A stretch of DNA of 64,000 nt from UBA8886 sp002731655 (GCA_030754655.1 JASLZX010000002.1:62001-126000), one strand, 5' to 3'; numbered from the stretch's first letter, positions 1 to 8,727 are shown. Notes: a model not told the origin generated them from the sequence alone. Program-made: numbers and translations.

Positions 1-600
1 CGCCTGGGTCAGGCAGGCCCAACTGGGGTTGTTGGGCGACGACCAGAAGACGCCGCCGACATCGCCGCGCTCGAGGCGCGCCTCGAGCGCGGCAAGCAAA
101 GCGTCACCGCGCAGGTCGCCCAGCTCCAGCCCGTCGTGCGGCAGCCCGAGAAAGCGCGCCTGTAACTGGCTGACTGGGAAGGTGGGGTCGAGAAACAGGA
201 TGGTTTCGCGCCCGGGATGCATCCGCGCCGCCAGCGCCTGCGCGACGAAGCCGCCTTGCATCGAGCCGCAGGTGGCGACGACGCATTCCTTGCCCACGTC
301 AAGGTCAAGGAACGCCTTTAGGAAACGCGCGCCGGCGCGCTTCAGCCGCGGAATACCGTCGAAGGGTGGATACGCGCCATGCGTTCCCGCCTCGAGCGCC
401 TCGCGCTCCGCGGCGGCCGCCTGCGGAGGTGGCGGGATATTGGGGACGCCGAACTCCATGCGCACGAACTTGATGCCTGTCTTTGCCTCGAGCAGGCTCG
501 CCAGTCGGTTCACCTCGCGGATGGCGAGCCGCCCGCTGTCGAAGCCAGTCTGCGCGAGTAGCGCTTCCAGCATCTGACGGGGAATTGGGATGTCGGGCAT
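1..600 (-). CDS. PLP-dependent aminotransferase, class I/II (partial, C-terminus outside window)
   Basis: The minus-strand frame is open from an ATG at 598-600 to the window edge, giving 200 codons and no stop. The segments YPPFDGIPRLKRAGARF, VATCGSMQGGFVAQAL, ILFLDPTFPVSQLQ and SSPNNPSW follow the order of fold-type I aminotransferases: substrate loop, cofactor phosphate-binding glycine loop, central sheet, and the SPNNP turn. The PLP-binding lysine should lie in the missing C-terminal half, so activity and amino-acid specificity cannot be judged. The gene is divergent from the ThiR-like regulator, with 88 bp between the starts. A TATA-like element about 30 bp upstream suggests a nearly leaderless transcript. 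The family call is firm; the substrate is unknown. Confidence 0.85.
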   Translation of the reverse strand, partial: MPDIPIPRQMLEALLAQTGFDSGRLAIREVNRLASLLEAKTGIKFVRMEFGVPNIPPPPQAAAAEREALEAGTHGAYPPFDGIPRLKRAGARFLKAFLDLDVGKECVVATCGSMQGGFVAQALAARMHPGRETILFLDPTFPVSQLQARFLGLPHDGLELGDLRGDALLAALEARLERGDVGGVFWSSPNNPSWACLTQA

Positions 601-626
601 GCCTCACATCGGCAGGTCCGCCTCGG

Positions 627-633
627 CTAATAA
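627..633 (-). promoter_or_regulatory. TATA-like element of the aminotransferase gene
   Basis: Read on the minus strand this is TTATTAG, about 30 bp before the ATG at 600. The spacing fits an archaeal TATA box with a very short leader. Confidence 0.4.
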
Positions 634-660
634 CCTTGCACCACCGACATACCTAAAAAC

Positions 661-682
661 CGCTTCTGAAATTAGATAAGCG
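661..682. promoter_or_regulatory. Imperfect palindrome overlapping the thiR start region (candidate operator)
   Basis: The arms CGCTT (661-665) and AAGCG (678-682) are perfect inverted repeats, and the T/A pair at 667/676 and the central AATT add symmetry. The site lies between an A/T-rich TATA-like stretch (653-660) and the regulator's ATG at 689, so a bound dimer would cover the transcription start. Autoregulation by the neighbouring ThiR-like protein is inference. Confidence 0.4.
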
Positions 683-688
683 ATTAAT

Positions 689-1492
689 ATGATTCCGACC
701 GAACTGAACGGAAACCTGCTCAAGGAATTGCGTGGCCGCACCTGCCGACTGCTCGCACGCGAGAAGTGGACACAGGCGCAACTCGGCCGCGCGCTCGGCG
801 TCTCGCAAGTCATGGCGGGCAACTACCTCGCCGGGATGCCGACGCCGCTGCCCGAGCCGACCGAGAGCGATCTGCAGCAGGCTGCGCGTCGCCTGGCGGG
901 GGCGTTGCGTGACGGCGCGGTGCGCGAGTGGGCGTTGGCGCTGCTGCTCGACGGCGAGCCGCTGACAATCCGGCTCCCTTCGGGCGGCGCGCGCGAAGCG
1001 GTGCTGGCCGACCTGGCACGGGTGCGCAAGCGGCTTTCGCCGCTGCTGGCGCACCTCTCGCCCGAAGTGCGCTGCAATCTGGCGTGCGCGCTGCCCGAAG
1101 CGAAAGCGGCGGACGGCATCGCCGCCTTCTCGGGCCGATTGACACCGGTCGCTGGCGAAGCGCGTCCGCTCGCGCCGGCCGAGTTCGGCGCGTCGCACCA
1201 TCTCGCTGAGCTGCTGCTGCTGCTGCGCCAGCGGATGCCCGCCCGCAAGGCGATAGTCAACCTGCGCTGGGACGCGGTCGTCGAAGACGCGCTGCCGCGC
1301 GCCGGCCTGCGACTGGCGCGGCTGGTGCGCAAGGGCGAGCGCCTCGAGCTGCCGGGGGGCGGACTCGCGCCAGCGCTGGTCGACGAGGGCAGCGTCGGGT
1401 GGGAGCCGGCGCTCTACCTGCACGGCGACACGCTCGACGAAGTGGCGACGCAGGTTGAAGCGCTGGCCGTCGCGGCGGAGCTGGCAACATGA
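689..1492 (+). CDS. thiR: ThiR-like thiamine-responsive transcriptional regulator (HTH + ThiN-like domain)
   Basis: This 267-aa protein has two parts. Residues about 1-75 form an XRE-type helix-turn-helix, with WTQAQLGRALGVSQVMAGNY matching a recognition-helix pattern. The C-terminal half, from about residue 175, resembles the ThiN thiamine-phosphate-binding domain (ARKAIVNLRWD, then VDEGSVGWEPALYLHG and a closing EVATQVEAL). In archaea this architecture is the thiamine-pathway repressor ThiR, which senses thiamine phosphates. The stop overlaps the transporter start as ATGA (1489-1492), so the two are translationally coupled, and a thiamine pyrophosphokinase lies just beyond. A palindrome at 661-682 is a plausible operator. 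The ThiN half could instead be catalytic, but there is no ThiD domain and the neighbours favour regulation. Confidence 0.8.
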   Translation: MIPTELNGNLLKELRGRTCRLLAREKWTQAQLGRALGVSQVMAGNYLAGMPTPLPEPTESDLQQAARRLAGALRDGAVREWALALLLDGEPLTIRLPSGGAREAVLADLARVRKRLSPLLAHLSPEVRCNLACALPEAKAADGIAAFSGRLTPVAGEARPLAPAEFGASHHLAELLLLLRQRMPARKAIVNLRWDAVVEDALPRAGLRLARLVRKGERLELPGGGLAPALVDEGSVGWEPALYLHGDTLDEVATQVEALAVAAELAT

Positions 1493-2931
1493 GCAGCGAC
1501 TTCGCGCTGCTGCTGATGTTGGCGACGCTCGGCTTCTTCGGCTGGATAGGGTGGCTGGCGGGCCGCGAGCGGCAAATCGACCGCGACTACTACCTCTCGG
1601 CACGTGGAACGCAGCCGTGGCAGGTCATTGGCCTCTCGCTCTTCGCGTCAGGGATGGGCATCTGGATTCTCTTTTCACCGTCGGAAGTGGGCTACTATTC
1701 CGGCTTCTACGACGTTTTCGCATATGCGCTCTCGGCGGCGACGCCGTTCCTGCTGCTGGCGTATCTCGGCCCGATGGTGCGCGAACGGCTGCCCGACGGC
1801 GTCACGCTCGCGGATTATGTTCGCATACGGCTGGGGCGCTTGATGCAGACCTATGTCGGCATCATCGCCGTGCTCTACATGTTCACATTCCTCGTCGCGG
1901 AATTTACTGCCATCGGCAAGGCGATGCACGTCCTGGCCGGCGTCGAGCCGATTATCCCGATAGTCGCCGTCGCAGCCGTGACAGCAGCCTACACCGCCTA
2001 CGGAGGACTGCCGGCGTCGCTCGGCACGGACCGCATCCAGGCCTGGTTTATCATCTGGCTGCTGATAGTGGTGGCGCTGCTGATGCTGGGTGAAGGCCCG
2101 CGCGACCTGTGGAACCGCGCTGTGGCCCTGAACCCGGAAGATGACTGGAGCATTGGCAGCATCACCTTCACCAGCACGGAGACGCTGAAGAGCGGGCTGG
2201 CGCTGCTCATTGCGATTACAGCCGCTGAGATGTTTTCGCAGGGCAACTGGCAGCGTACATGGGCTTCGCGTGACGACGACGCGCTGCGGCGCGGCGCCTA
2301 CCTTGCTGCAGGACTCTGTTTCGTGGCGGTGCTGGTGATGGGATTTCTCGGCACCGTCGTCGCGGGCGATGGCGCCGTCGCAGATCCGTCGGCGGCGTTC
2401 TTCTACCTGTTCGATGGTTATCCGGCGCTGCTGCTGGCATTCTTCGTCGTGATGAGTATAGCGCTGGTCTGCTCCAGCGTTGATACCTTGCAGAACGCGA
2501 TTATCGCCTCAAGTTCTTCACAGGATTTCTTCGACAAGCGGCTGACGCTGACGCAGGCGCGATGGGCGACGCTGTTGTTGATTCCCTTCGCCATCAGGGA
2601 GGCGCTCGAGATGCAGGCCGAGTCGGTCTTTGCCATCTTCCTCATTGCCGACTTGCTGGCGACCGCAACCGTGCTGCCGGTGCTGCTCTCGCTCTGGGAC
2701 CGCGTCGTCCCGCTGGCGGCACTGGCTGGCGCCGTTGCCGGGCTGCTCTCGGTTGTGGCCTACGGCGCCGCGACCGCCGACGTGGCGACTGGCGTAGGAT
2801 ACCTAACGTCACCGACCAATGAGTGGGGGCTCGCCAATCTGGGCGTATTCCTCTCGGCGCTGGTTGGTTCGGGCGTTGTCACGGTGGGTGGCTCTCTGGC
2901 GCTTGCTTCTAAAGACCGATATATAAAGTGA
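1489..2931 (+). CDS. Sodium:solute symporter (SSS) family transporter, candidate thiamine or precursor importer
   Basis: This 480-aa polytopic protein has about 13 hydrophobic segments. SSS-family features include the motif AAYTAYGGLPASLGTDRIQA near residue 165-185 and CSSVDTLQNAI near 327, in the region that usually carries the sodium-site serines. These carriers couple sodium entry to uptake of small organic solutes across the cytoplasmic membrane. It starts inside the ThiR-like regulator's stop (ATGA) and ends 1 bp from the convergent thiamine pyrophosphokinase stop. That context makes thiamine, hydroxymethylpyrimidine or another thiamine precursor the best guess. Sequence alone cannot fix the substrate; other SSS members carry proline, pantothenate or sugars. 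Confidence 0.85.
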   Translation: MSSDFALLLMLATLGFFGWIGWLAGRERQIDRDYYLSARGTQPWQVIGLSLFASGMGIWILFSPSEVGYYSGFYDVFAYALSAATPFLLLAYLGPMVRERLPDGVTLADYVRIRLGRLMQTYVGIIAVLYMFTFLVAEFTAIGKAMHVLAGVEPIIPIVAVAAVTAAYTAYGGLPASLGTDRIQAWFIIWLLIVVALLMLGEGPRDLWNRAVALNPEDDWSIGSITFTSTETLKSGLALLIAITAAEMFSQGNWQRTWASRDDDALRRGAYLAAGLCFVAVLVMGFLGTVVAGDGAVADPSAAFFYLFDGYPALLLAFFVVMSIALVCSSVDTLQNAIIASSSSQDFFDKRLTLTQARWATLLLIPFAIREALEMQAESVFAIFLIADLLATATVLPVLLSLWDRVVPLAALAGAVAGLLSVVAYGAATADVATGVGYLTSPTNEWGLANLGVFLSALVGSGVVTVGGSLALASKDRYIK

Positions 2932-2932
2932 T

Positions 2933-3538
2933 TCAGTCGTGAAGTGCGCTGAAGTTGCCCTCTAACAACAGCAGTTTACCTGTGTGGCATTCTACCCGCA
3001 CGTGCCCCCCTGCAGCCACTTCGTTGTGCATCCCGCGCGCACCCATCGCCAGTGGCTCTTGCTCCAGATTCCAGCGCGCGCCGCCCACGCTCACGACCGC
3101 CTCCGGCAGCGCCATCAGCGAGAAGAGCGTCCCCGGCTCCGCGGCGAATTCGGCGCCCCCGGCGATGGCGCTGACGCGAAAGCGGTCGTCATGGAACACA
3201 ACGCCCTCGAACGCCAGTGCCAGTGCCGCCAGCGTGTGGTCGAGCCTCCCACCGCTCCAGCCGACGACCGTGATTGCGTCGGCGCCCTGCGCTCGGGCCC
3301 ACGCGACCGCCTTCTCCAGGTCGGAGCGGCCGGGGTCGTCGTCGCGCACCAGCTGGTCGGCCAGCTGCGTTCGCGCCGTGGCGGAGAGCGAATCCATGTC
3401 GCCGACGATTGCATCTGGTTGAATGCCGGCGGCGAGCAGTCGCTCGCCGCCGCCGTCGGCACCGACGACTAGCGCGTCGCGCGCCAGTTCCGCGATATCG
3501 GCGGGCAGCTGCCGGTCGCCCGCGACGAGCGCCTTCAC
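2933..3538 (-). CDS. thiN: Thiamine pyrophosphokinase
   Basis: This 201-aa protein transfers pyrophosphate from ATP to thiamine, making thiamine diphosphate directly. Diagnostic motifs are VVGADGGGERLL, the aspartate-rich PDAIVGDMDSLS, the SDLEKAVAWA block and the GWSGGRLDHTLAALAL motif that binds thiamine and ATP. The length is normal for a compact archaeal or bacterial enzyme. Its ATG overlaps the preceding geranylgeranyl reductase stop as ATGA, so the two share a transcript. Its stop abuts the convergent transporter. Most de novo thiamine producers use ThiL to phosphorylate thiamine monophosphate; a pyrophosphokinase points to salvage of external thiamine. Confidence 0.88.
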   Translation of the reverse strand: MKALVAGDRQLPADIAELARDALVVGADGGGERLLAAGIQPDAIVGDMDSLSATARTQLADQLVRDDDPGRSDLEKAVAWARAQGADAITVVGWSGGRLDHTLAALALAFEGVVFHDDRFRVSAIAGGAEFAAEPGTLFSLMALPEAVVSVGGARWNLEQEPLAMGARGMHNEVAAGGHVRVECHTGKLLLLEGNFSALHD

Positions 3539-4719
3539 AGCATCGCGCCGACCTTTTCTAGGATTTCGGGGTGGTGCTCTTCTAGTACTTCCAGGATGCC
3601 CTGTACCGTCGGCTCGTCAACGCCCACCTTTACCATCGTGGCGACGACGGCATCAATCATTTCCGGCTCGACTTCAGTCAGCTTCGTCTTCGCAATGTAG
3701 GAGTGGTAGAGCCGGTCCTCCATCTCCTCGCGCCAGCCCCGGTCATACGCTTGCAGGAACTCGTCGCTGAAGTCGCCCGCCTCCATCGCGGCGACAGCGA
3801 CGCGCCCTGCTTGCCGGCCCGAAAGGCAGGCGTTCGCGACGCCGCCGCCGGTGATGGCGTCGATGTGCCGCGCCGCGTCGCCGACCAGCATTACCCCCGC
3901 CGCGGCAGTCTGTTCGAGTGGTTCCGAGAGCGAAACGCCGCCGGCGATGGTGTCGATTACTCTGCCGTTGGCGAAGTCGGGATGCTCGGCGATGAACGAG
4001 TCGAGCAGCGCCTTGATTTCGCCCGGCTGCTTCACCCGCGAGAGCATGCAGCCGATGCCGACATTGGACTCGCTGGCCGTCTTGGGAAAGGACCAGATGT
4101 AGGCTCCCTTCGAGCCTTTGGCAAGATAGAATTCGCAGTAAGTGTGGTCGATATCCAGATCGACCATCGTGTATTGCAGCGCGCCGCACATGTCGGCCGG
4201 CTTGCGGTGCGTCGGCAGCCCCGCCCAGCGCCCCACCTGTGACTCGAAGCCGTCGGCGCCAATCACGACCCCGCAAGGCAATTCCTCGCTGGAGCCGTCG
4301 GAATTGCGCAGCCGCACGCCCGTTACGGCGTCGCCGTCGCGTAGCAGCCCGGTGACGCTCACGCCGGTGCGCACCTCGGCGCCAGCGTTGGCCGCCAGTT
4401 GCGCGAGATGCTGGTCGAGCCCGGTGCGCGAGATGACTGCGCCGACCTCGGTGCCGAGATTATCGTCGTCGATGGTAAGGCAAGTGCCGTTCGGCGAGTA
4501 GATACGCGCGCCGCGGACGCGGTTGACGACCCAGTCGCCCTCGACCACGACGCCAATCATCTCGAGCCAGCGCGGGGCGATGCCCTCGCCACACCGCACG
4601 GGGACTCCGATTTCGGCTCGCTTCTCAAGCAGCAGCGTTCGCGCGCCTCCCTCGGCGGCGAACCGCGCGGCGGTCGACCCGCCCGGCCCCGCACCCACTA
4701 CGATTACGTCCCAGTCCAT
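3535..4719 (-). CDS. Geranylgeranyl reductase family protein (archaeal lipid saturation)
   Basis: This 394-aa flavoprotein has the N-terminal FAD-binding loop VVGAGPGGSTAARFAAEGG, the family motif PVRCGEGI near residue 40, GADGFESQVGRWAG near 165, and a second FAD motif VMLVGDAARHIDAITGGGV near 285. These match digeranylgeranylglycerophospholipid reductases, which hydrogenate the isoprenoid chains of archaeal membrane lipids at the membrane surface. A TATA-like element lies about 25 bp before the ATG, in the region shared with the divergent S8 protease. The thiamine pyrophosphokinase follows with a 4-bp overlap. Members of this family can also reduce other prenyl groups such as quinone tails, so the exact substrate is inferred. 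Confidence 0.88.
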   Translation of the reverse strand: MDWDVIVVGAGPGGSTAARFAAEGGARTLLLEKRAEIGVPVRCGEGIAPRWLEMIGVVVEGDWVVNRVRGARIYSPNGTCLTIDDDNLGTEVGAVISRTGLDQHLAQLAANAGAEVRTGVSVTGLLRDGDAVTGVRLRNSDGSSEELPCGVVIGADGFESQVGRWAGLPTHRKPADMCGALQYTMVDLDIDHTYCEFYLAKGSKGAYIWSFPKTASESNVGIGCMLSRVKQPGEIKALLDSFIAEHPDFANGRVIDTIAGGVSLSEPLEQTAAAGVMLVGDAARHIDAITGGGVANACLSGRQAGRVAVAAMEAGDFSDEFLQAYDRGWREEMEDRLYHSYIAKTKLTEVEPEMIDAVVATMVKVGVDEPTVQGILEVLEEHHPEILEKVGAML

Positions 4720-4740
4720 CGGACGCGCCAGCTTCCGCCC

Positions 4741-4749
4741 ATATTAAAG
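4741..4749 (-). promoter_or_regulatory. TATA-like element of the geranylgeranyl reductase gene
   Basis: On the minus strand this reads CTTTAATAT, about 25 bp before the ATG at 4719. The facing CTATTATTATT at 4763-4773 sits about 25 bp before the S8 protease ATG at 4792, so this is a compact divergent promoter. Confidence 0.45.
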
Positions 4750-4791
4750 CGGTGGGGAGCCACTATTATTATTCTACGACTCTACCGGCCC

Positions 4792-6624
4792 ATGGATACC
4801 CGCGTGCCCCTGCTGGTGGCGCTGCTACTTTTCTCGGCGCTGCCATCGTTGGCGGTTCCGCCCGCTGGCGCAGCGGAACCGCCCTGGTGGGAGACCTATT
4901 CGCGCGACGTTGACCGCGATGGCATCAGCGATTTGCTGGTGTGGAAGCTGGCTCAGGGCGACCGCTTCTTCGCGCCGGACGAAGCGCGCGTCTTCGTGCG
5001 CTACGACCATCGTCCCGATGACGGCGACGTTGCGCGACTCGAAGCGGCGGGCGCGACCGTGAGCTTCCGTGCGCAGTATCTGGATCTGCTTGGCACCACC
5101 ATGCCTCGTGTACTTGTGCCACAGGTGGCTCACTGGGAAGGCGTCGTGATGCTAGACGACATTGGCAAAGCAGAGCCACACATGCATGAGGCGGTACCGG
5201 CGATGGGTGTCGACCTAGCGTGGGGGTTCGGTTTCGACGGTGCCGGCGTCACCGTCGCGATTGTCGACACCGGCGTCGACGGCCTGCACGCCGGGCTCGA
5301 CGACCAGGACGATGACCCGATCACCGACGACCCGAAAATCCTTGTGTATTACAATGCTTACGAAGACCAGGAATACGACGGTCGCCTCTCGGAGGACAGT
5401 GGTACCCATGGCACCCACGTAGCAGGCATTACGGCCGGTACCGGTGCTGGCGACACCGCGCCTGACGGCAGCCGCTACATCGGCGTCGCGCCGCAGGCCA
5501 ATCTTGCGAACGTGCTGGTCTGCTGCTCGGGCGACATCGAAGATATCATCCGTGGCATCGAGTGGACGATGGCCAACCAGGACCGCTTCGACATCCGCGT
5601 CATGACCTCCAGCCTCGGCGAACAGCAGGTGGAGTTCCACATCGACAACGACGGACGCTCGGCCTGGAGTCAGGCGGTCGATGCGGCGGTTGAGTCCGGC
5701 CTCGTCGTGACGCTCTCGGCGGGCAACGAGTTCGGCGCCGCGACCGTCGCGGGCTGCAACACCATAGACTCGCCGGGCGATGCGCGGCTGCCGATAACCG
5801 TCGCCGCGCTCGACAAGGACCTCTCGTTGGCGGTTTACAGCAGCCGCGGCTACACATCCGACGGACGCGTCAAACCGGACGTCGCAGCCATCGGCTCCAA
5901 TATCATGGCACCCAACAAGGGCACTGTTACTGGCTACACCTCGAAATCCGGCACTAGCATGGCGACACCGCTGATGGCGGGCATCGTCGCGCTGACGCTC
6001 GAAGCGAACCCCGACCTGACTCCGGCCGAAGTCAAGGAGACTATCGTCGCCGGATACTCCATCGAGCGCGAAATCCTCGACGACAGCGACCTCCTGACCA
6101 ATGACTGCTCAGTGTTCGAGACGCGGCCCGACAACGAATACGGCTACGGGCAGGCGGACCCCCGCACCTTCGTCGAAGTGGCGGGCCAGATTGACCCACT
6201 GCTGCAGGTCGCCTGGAGCATCCCGCCGAATTATGTTGTAGTCAACAACACTAGCGTCGAAGTCAAGCCCGAAATCCACAACGGCTCCTGGCTCTACGGG
6301 GGCGCCGATTCCGGCAGCTCCCCCGTCGCCGGTGGCGTCGAAGTGCGCTTCGGTGCCTCGGGCTGGTATCCCGCTACCGACACGTCTCCGCAAGGCGACT
6401 GGACGTTCTGGAAAATCCGCGTCCCGCCCGAAGTGGCGAAGGGCAACCAGACGCTCGCGGTACGCCTCGTCGCGGCACCCGACCGGATGTCGCCGATTGA
6501 CTCGGCCAGCGTGGTGCTGCTCGATGAGCGTGCGCCAGCGTCCAAGCAGGAAGATTCCCCCGGCCTCCCGTTGATGACGGGACTGGTGGCGCTAGCGGTC
6601 ATCGCGCTGCGCCGCCGTGATTAG
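4792..6624 (+). CDS. Secreted subtilisin-like serine protease (S8) with C-terminal sorting-type anchor
   Basis: This 610-aa protein begins with a hydrophobic signal peptide (about residues 5-28). The catalytic triad is clear: Asp159 in VAIVDTGVDG, His209 in GTHGTHVAG and Ser389 in SGTSMATPLMAG, with the oxyanion Asn in LSAGNEFG. After the protease domain comes a beta-rich segment (about 460-580). The protein ends in GLPLMTGLVALAVIALRRRD, a Pro/Gly motif, one hydrophobic helix and an arginine cluster like archaeosortase-type signals. The frame is open further upstream, but ATG 4792 is chosen because it begins the signal peptide and lies about 25 bp after a TATA-like element. The likely role is extracellular protein degradation at the cell surface. 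Confidence 0.9.
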   Translation: MDTRVPLLVALLLFSALPSLAVPPAGAAEPPWWETYSRDVDRDGISDLLVWKLAQGDRFFAPDEARVFVRYDHRPDDGDVARLEAAGATVSFRAQYLDLLGTTMPRVLVPQVAHWEGVVMLDDIGKAEPHMHEAVPAMGVDLAWGFGFDGAGVTVAIVDTGVDGLHAGLDDQDDDPITDDPKILVYYNAYEDQEYDGRLSEDSGTHGTHVAGITAGTGAGDTAPDGSRYIGVAPQANLANVLVCCSGDIEDIIRGIEWTMANQDRFDIRVMTSSLGEQQVEFHIDNDGRSAWSQAVDAAVESGLVVTLSAGNEFGAATVAGCNTIDSPGDARLPITVAALDKDLSLAVYSSRGYTSDGRVKPDVAAIGSNIMAPNKGTVTGYTSKSGTSMATPLMAGIVALTLEANPDLTPAEVKETIVAGYSIEREILDDSDLLTNDCSVFETRPDNEYGYGQADPRTFVEVAGQIDPLLQVAWSIPPNYVVVNNTSVEVKPEIHNGSWLYGGADSGSSPVAGGVEVRFGASGWYPATDTSPQGDWTFWKIRVPPEVAKGNQTLAVRLVAAPDRMSPIDSASVVLLDERAPASKQEDSPGLPLMTGLVALAVIALRRRD

Positions 6625-7277
6625 GCGAGCCGCAGCCGCCCGGTAACGAACGGGTTCTTCTCGCGCTCGCGGCCGATGGTCGTCTGCAGACCGTGGCCCG
6701 GGAAGACCAGCGTCTCGTCGGGCAGCGGCATCAACTTGTCGCGGATGGACGCCATCAGCTGCGCGCTGTCGCCGCCGACGAAGTCAGTGCGCCCCACCGA
6801 GTCGCGGAAGAGCACGTCGCCGCCAACGAGCATTGGCGGCACCTCGCCGCTGGCGGGTGCGAAGAAGCAGAGCGAATCGGGGCTGTGGCCGGGGCAGTGC
6901 AGCACCTCGAAACGAGTGTCGCCGACCGCGACGGTGTCGCCCTCGTCGAGAAAGCCACCCGGTTCGATTGGCTCGGGGGCGGGCATCCCGAACATGCGCG
7001 CCTGCCCCTCAAGGTTGGCGAGCCAGTCAGCGCAGAGCGGGTGGCACTCGAGTGGCAGCCCCAGTTCGGCGACTGCCTGCGCCGCGACGCCGACGTGGTC
7101 GAGATGGCCGTGGGTGGCGACGAGTCGCCTGACGGGGACGCCGGCTTCGTCGAGCATCTCCCGGATGCGCGGCCACTCGGCGCCAGGGTCGAACAGTATG
7201 GCTTCATCGCCGTCGACCGCCACCGTCGCGTTCATCTGTAGCGCGCCGACCGCGCGCTGGAGAATGCGCAGCGCCAT
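6621..7277 (-). CDS. Metallo-beta-lactamase-fold hydrolase, glyoxalase II-like
   Basis: This 218-aa protein carries the dinuclear metal signature THGHLDHVG near residue 55, with later metal-site histidines in HCPGHSPDS and FPGHG and a bridging aspartate in VGGDVLFRDS. The length and motif order match the hydroxyacylglutathione hydrolase-like branch, which hydrolyses thioesters in the cytoplasm. No glutathione-recognition tail is visible, so the substrate is open. The gene starts 6 bp after the leucyl aminopeptidase stop, so it is probably its operon partner, and its own stop overlaps that of the convergent S8 protease. Confidence 0.8.
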   Translation of the reverse strand: MALRILQRAVGALQMNATVAVDGDEAILFDPGAEWPRIREMLDEAGVPVRRLVATHGHLDHVGVAAQAVAELGLPLECHPLCADWLANLEGQARMFGMPAPEPIEPGGFLDEGDTVAVGDTRFEVLHCPGHSPDSLCFFAPASGEVPPMLVGGDVLFRDSVGRTDFVGGDSAQLMASIRDKLMPLPDETLVFPGHGLQTTIGREREKNPFVTGRLRLA

Positions 7278-7283
7278 CGCGGT

Positions 7284-8708
7284 TCAGCGCGCCTCGGCGG
7301 CCCACGTCTCGGCCAGCTGTACCAGTGTGCGAACAGTGATGCCCGTCGGGCCTTTGCGCAGGTGCGGTTTGCCCTTGTTGTCCCAGGCAGTGCCGGCGAT
7401 ATCGAGATGTACCCAGGGAGTGCCGTCGACAAATTCTTCGAGGAACTTGGCGGCCGTGACGGTCCCCGCCTCGGGGGTGCCGGAGACGTTCTTCAGATCG
7501 GCCAGCTCGCCCTTCATCAGCTTGCCGTATTCAGCGTCCATCGGCAGCTGCCAGTAGCGCTCGCCCGCCGCGTCGCCCGCCGCCATTATGCGGCCCGCGA
7601 GCGCGTCGTCGTTGGCCATCACCGCCGCGCGGGTCGAGCCGAGTGCGTAGGTGACCGCGCCGGTGAGTGTCGCTGAGTCGATGATATGCGTCGCTCCTTC
7701 GGCAACGGCGTAGCAGAGCGCGTCGGCCAGCACCAGCCGCCCCTCGGCGTCAGTGTTGTCGACCTCGATGTGCTTGCCATTCATCGCGCGCACGATGTCG
7801 CCCGGCCTCGTCGCGGTCCCCGACGGCATGTTCTCGGCCAGCGTTAGCAGCCCCGTCACGCGCAGCGGCACACCGAGCCGCGCGATGGCGGAGATTGCAC
7901 CATACATACAGGCGGCGCCCGACATGTCATACTTCATCTTCTGCATGTTCTTTGACGGTTTGATTGAAATTCCGCCGGTGTCGAACGTAATCCCCTTGCC
8001 AACCAGCCACAGGTACGGCTCCTTCGGAACCCCGTCAGGTGACCAGTCGAGCCGCACCAGCTGTGGCGGCCGCGCCGATCCATCGGCGACTGAGCAGAGC
8101 GCGCCGGCGCCCATCGCTCGCAGCTCCGTCTCACCCATAACGGTCACCGTCAGGCCATGCGCTGGCCCGTCGGCCGCTGCGCGCGCGGCGAACTCCTCGG
8201 GGCCGAGCTCGTTGGCCGGCAGGCACGCCAGCTCTCGCGCAAGGTTGGCGCACTCCCCGACGACGAAACCCGCCTCGGCGCCGTCGTGTGGCCCGCAGAT
8301 AACCAGTGTTTCCAGCGCGTTGTCGTCGGACTCGAGCCGGTATTGTCGCAGCCCGAAGCCGCCCGCCACCGCGCCGGCGACCGCGCTGCGAGCGTCGCCC
8401 TCTAGCGCCAGAGCCAGCCGCCCGTAGCCACGCGCTTCGGCCGCGCGCACCGCCTGCCCGCCAAAGGCGAAGGCCACCTCTGTCGACCAGTCATCGCCGC
8501 ATCCTATGAGCAGCAGGCGTCGCGCCGCGAAGCCATCCGGGGAATGCAGCAGCGTCAGCTCGCCCGCCTTGCCCTTCAGCTCGCCCGCGTCGCGCAGCGG
8601 CGCGACCAACGCCGCTACCGCGTCCGGGGTTTCGTCCTTGAAAACCGGCACCGCCAGTGCGTCAGCCGTAACTGTCTCGGGCTTTTCGTCGTCAAACTCT
8701 AGCTTCAT
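7284..8708 (-). CDS. pepA: Leucyl aminopeptidase (M17 family)
   Basis: This 474-aa protein has the M17 layout: a variable N-terminal macro-like domain, then the catalytic domain. The catalytic domain holds GKGITFDTGGISIK (metal-binding Lys and Asp) and NTDAEGRLVLADAL, the family signature with metal-binding Asp and Glu and the catalytic Arg. The enzyme is a two-metal exopeptidase, normally a cytoplasmic hexamer, that removes N-terminal residues from peptides. It fits with the nearby secreted protease and OPT transporter as a possible peptide-use route, although the genes are not contiguous. A TATA-like element 24 bp upstream implies a leaderless transcript shared with the MBL hydrolase. Confidence 0.93.
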   Translation of the reverse strand: MKLEFDDEKPETVTADALAVPVFKDETPDAVAALVAPLRDAGELKGKAGELTLLHSPDGFAARRLLLIGCGDDWSTEVAFAFGGQAVRAAEARGYGRLALALEGDARSAVAGAVAGGFGLRQYRLESDDNALETLVICGPHDGAEAGFVVGECANLARELACLPANELGPEEFAARAAADGPAHGLTVTVMGETELRAMGAGALCSVADGSARPPQLVRLDWSPDGVPKEPYLWLVGKGITFDTGGISIKPSKNMQKMKYDMSGAACMYGAISAIARLGVPLRVTGLLTLAENMPSGTATRPGDIVRAMNGKHIEVDNTDAEGRLVLADALCYAVAEGATHIIDSATLTGAVTYALGSTRAAVMANDDALAGRIMAAGDAAGERYWQLPMDAEYGKLMKGELADLKNVSGTPEAGTVTAAKFLEEFVDGTPWVHLDIAGTAWDNKGKPHLRKGPTGITVRTLVQLAETWAAEAR

Positions 8709-8727
8709 GCTGCGCCACTTGCGGCCC

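Noticed and set aside
653..1603. Long minus-strand open frame opposite thiR
   Set aside because: It is an arginine- and glutamine-rich shadow caused by high GC; the plus-strand product has clear HTH and ThiN-like motifs.
4399..4791. N-terminal extension of the S8 protease frame
   Set aside because: This part is antisense to the geranylgeranyl reductase gene and precedes a proper signal peptide and promoter; the start was set to 4792.
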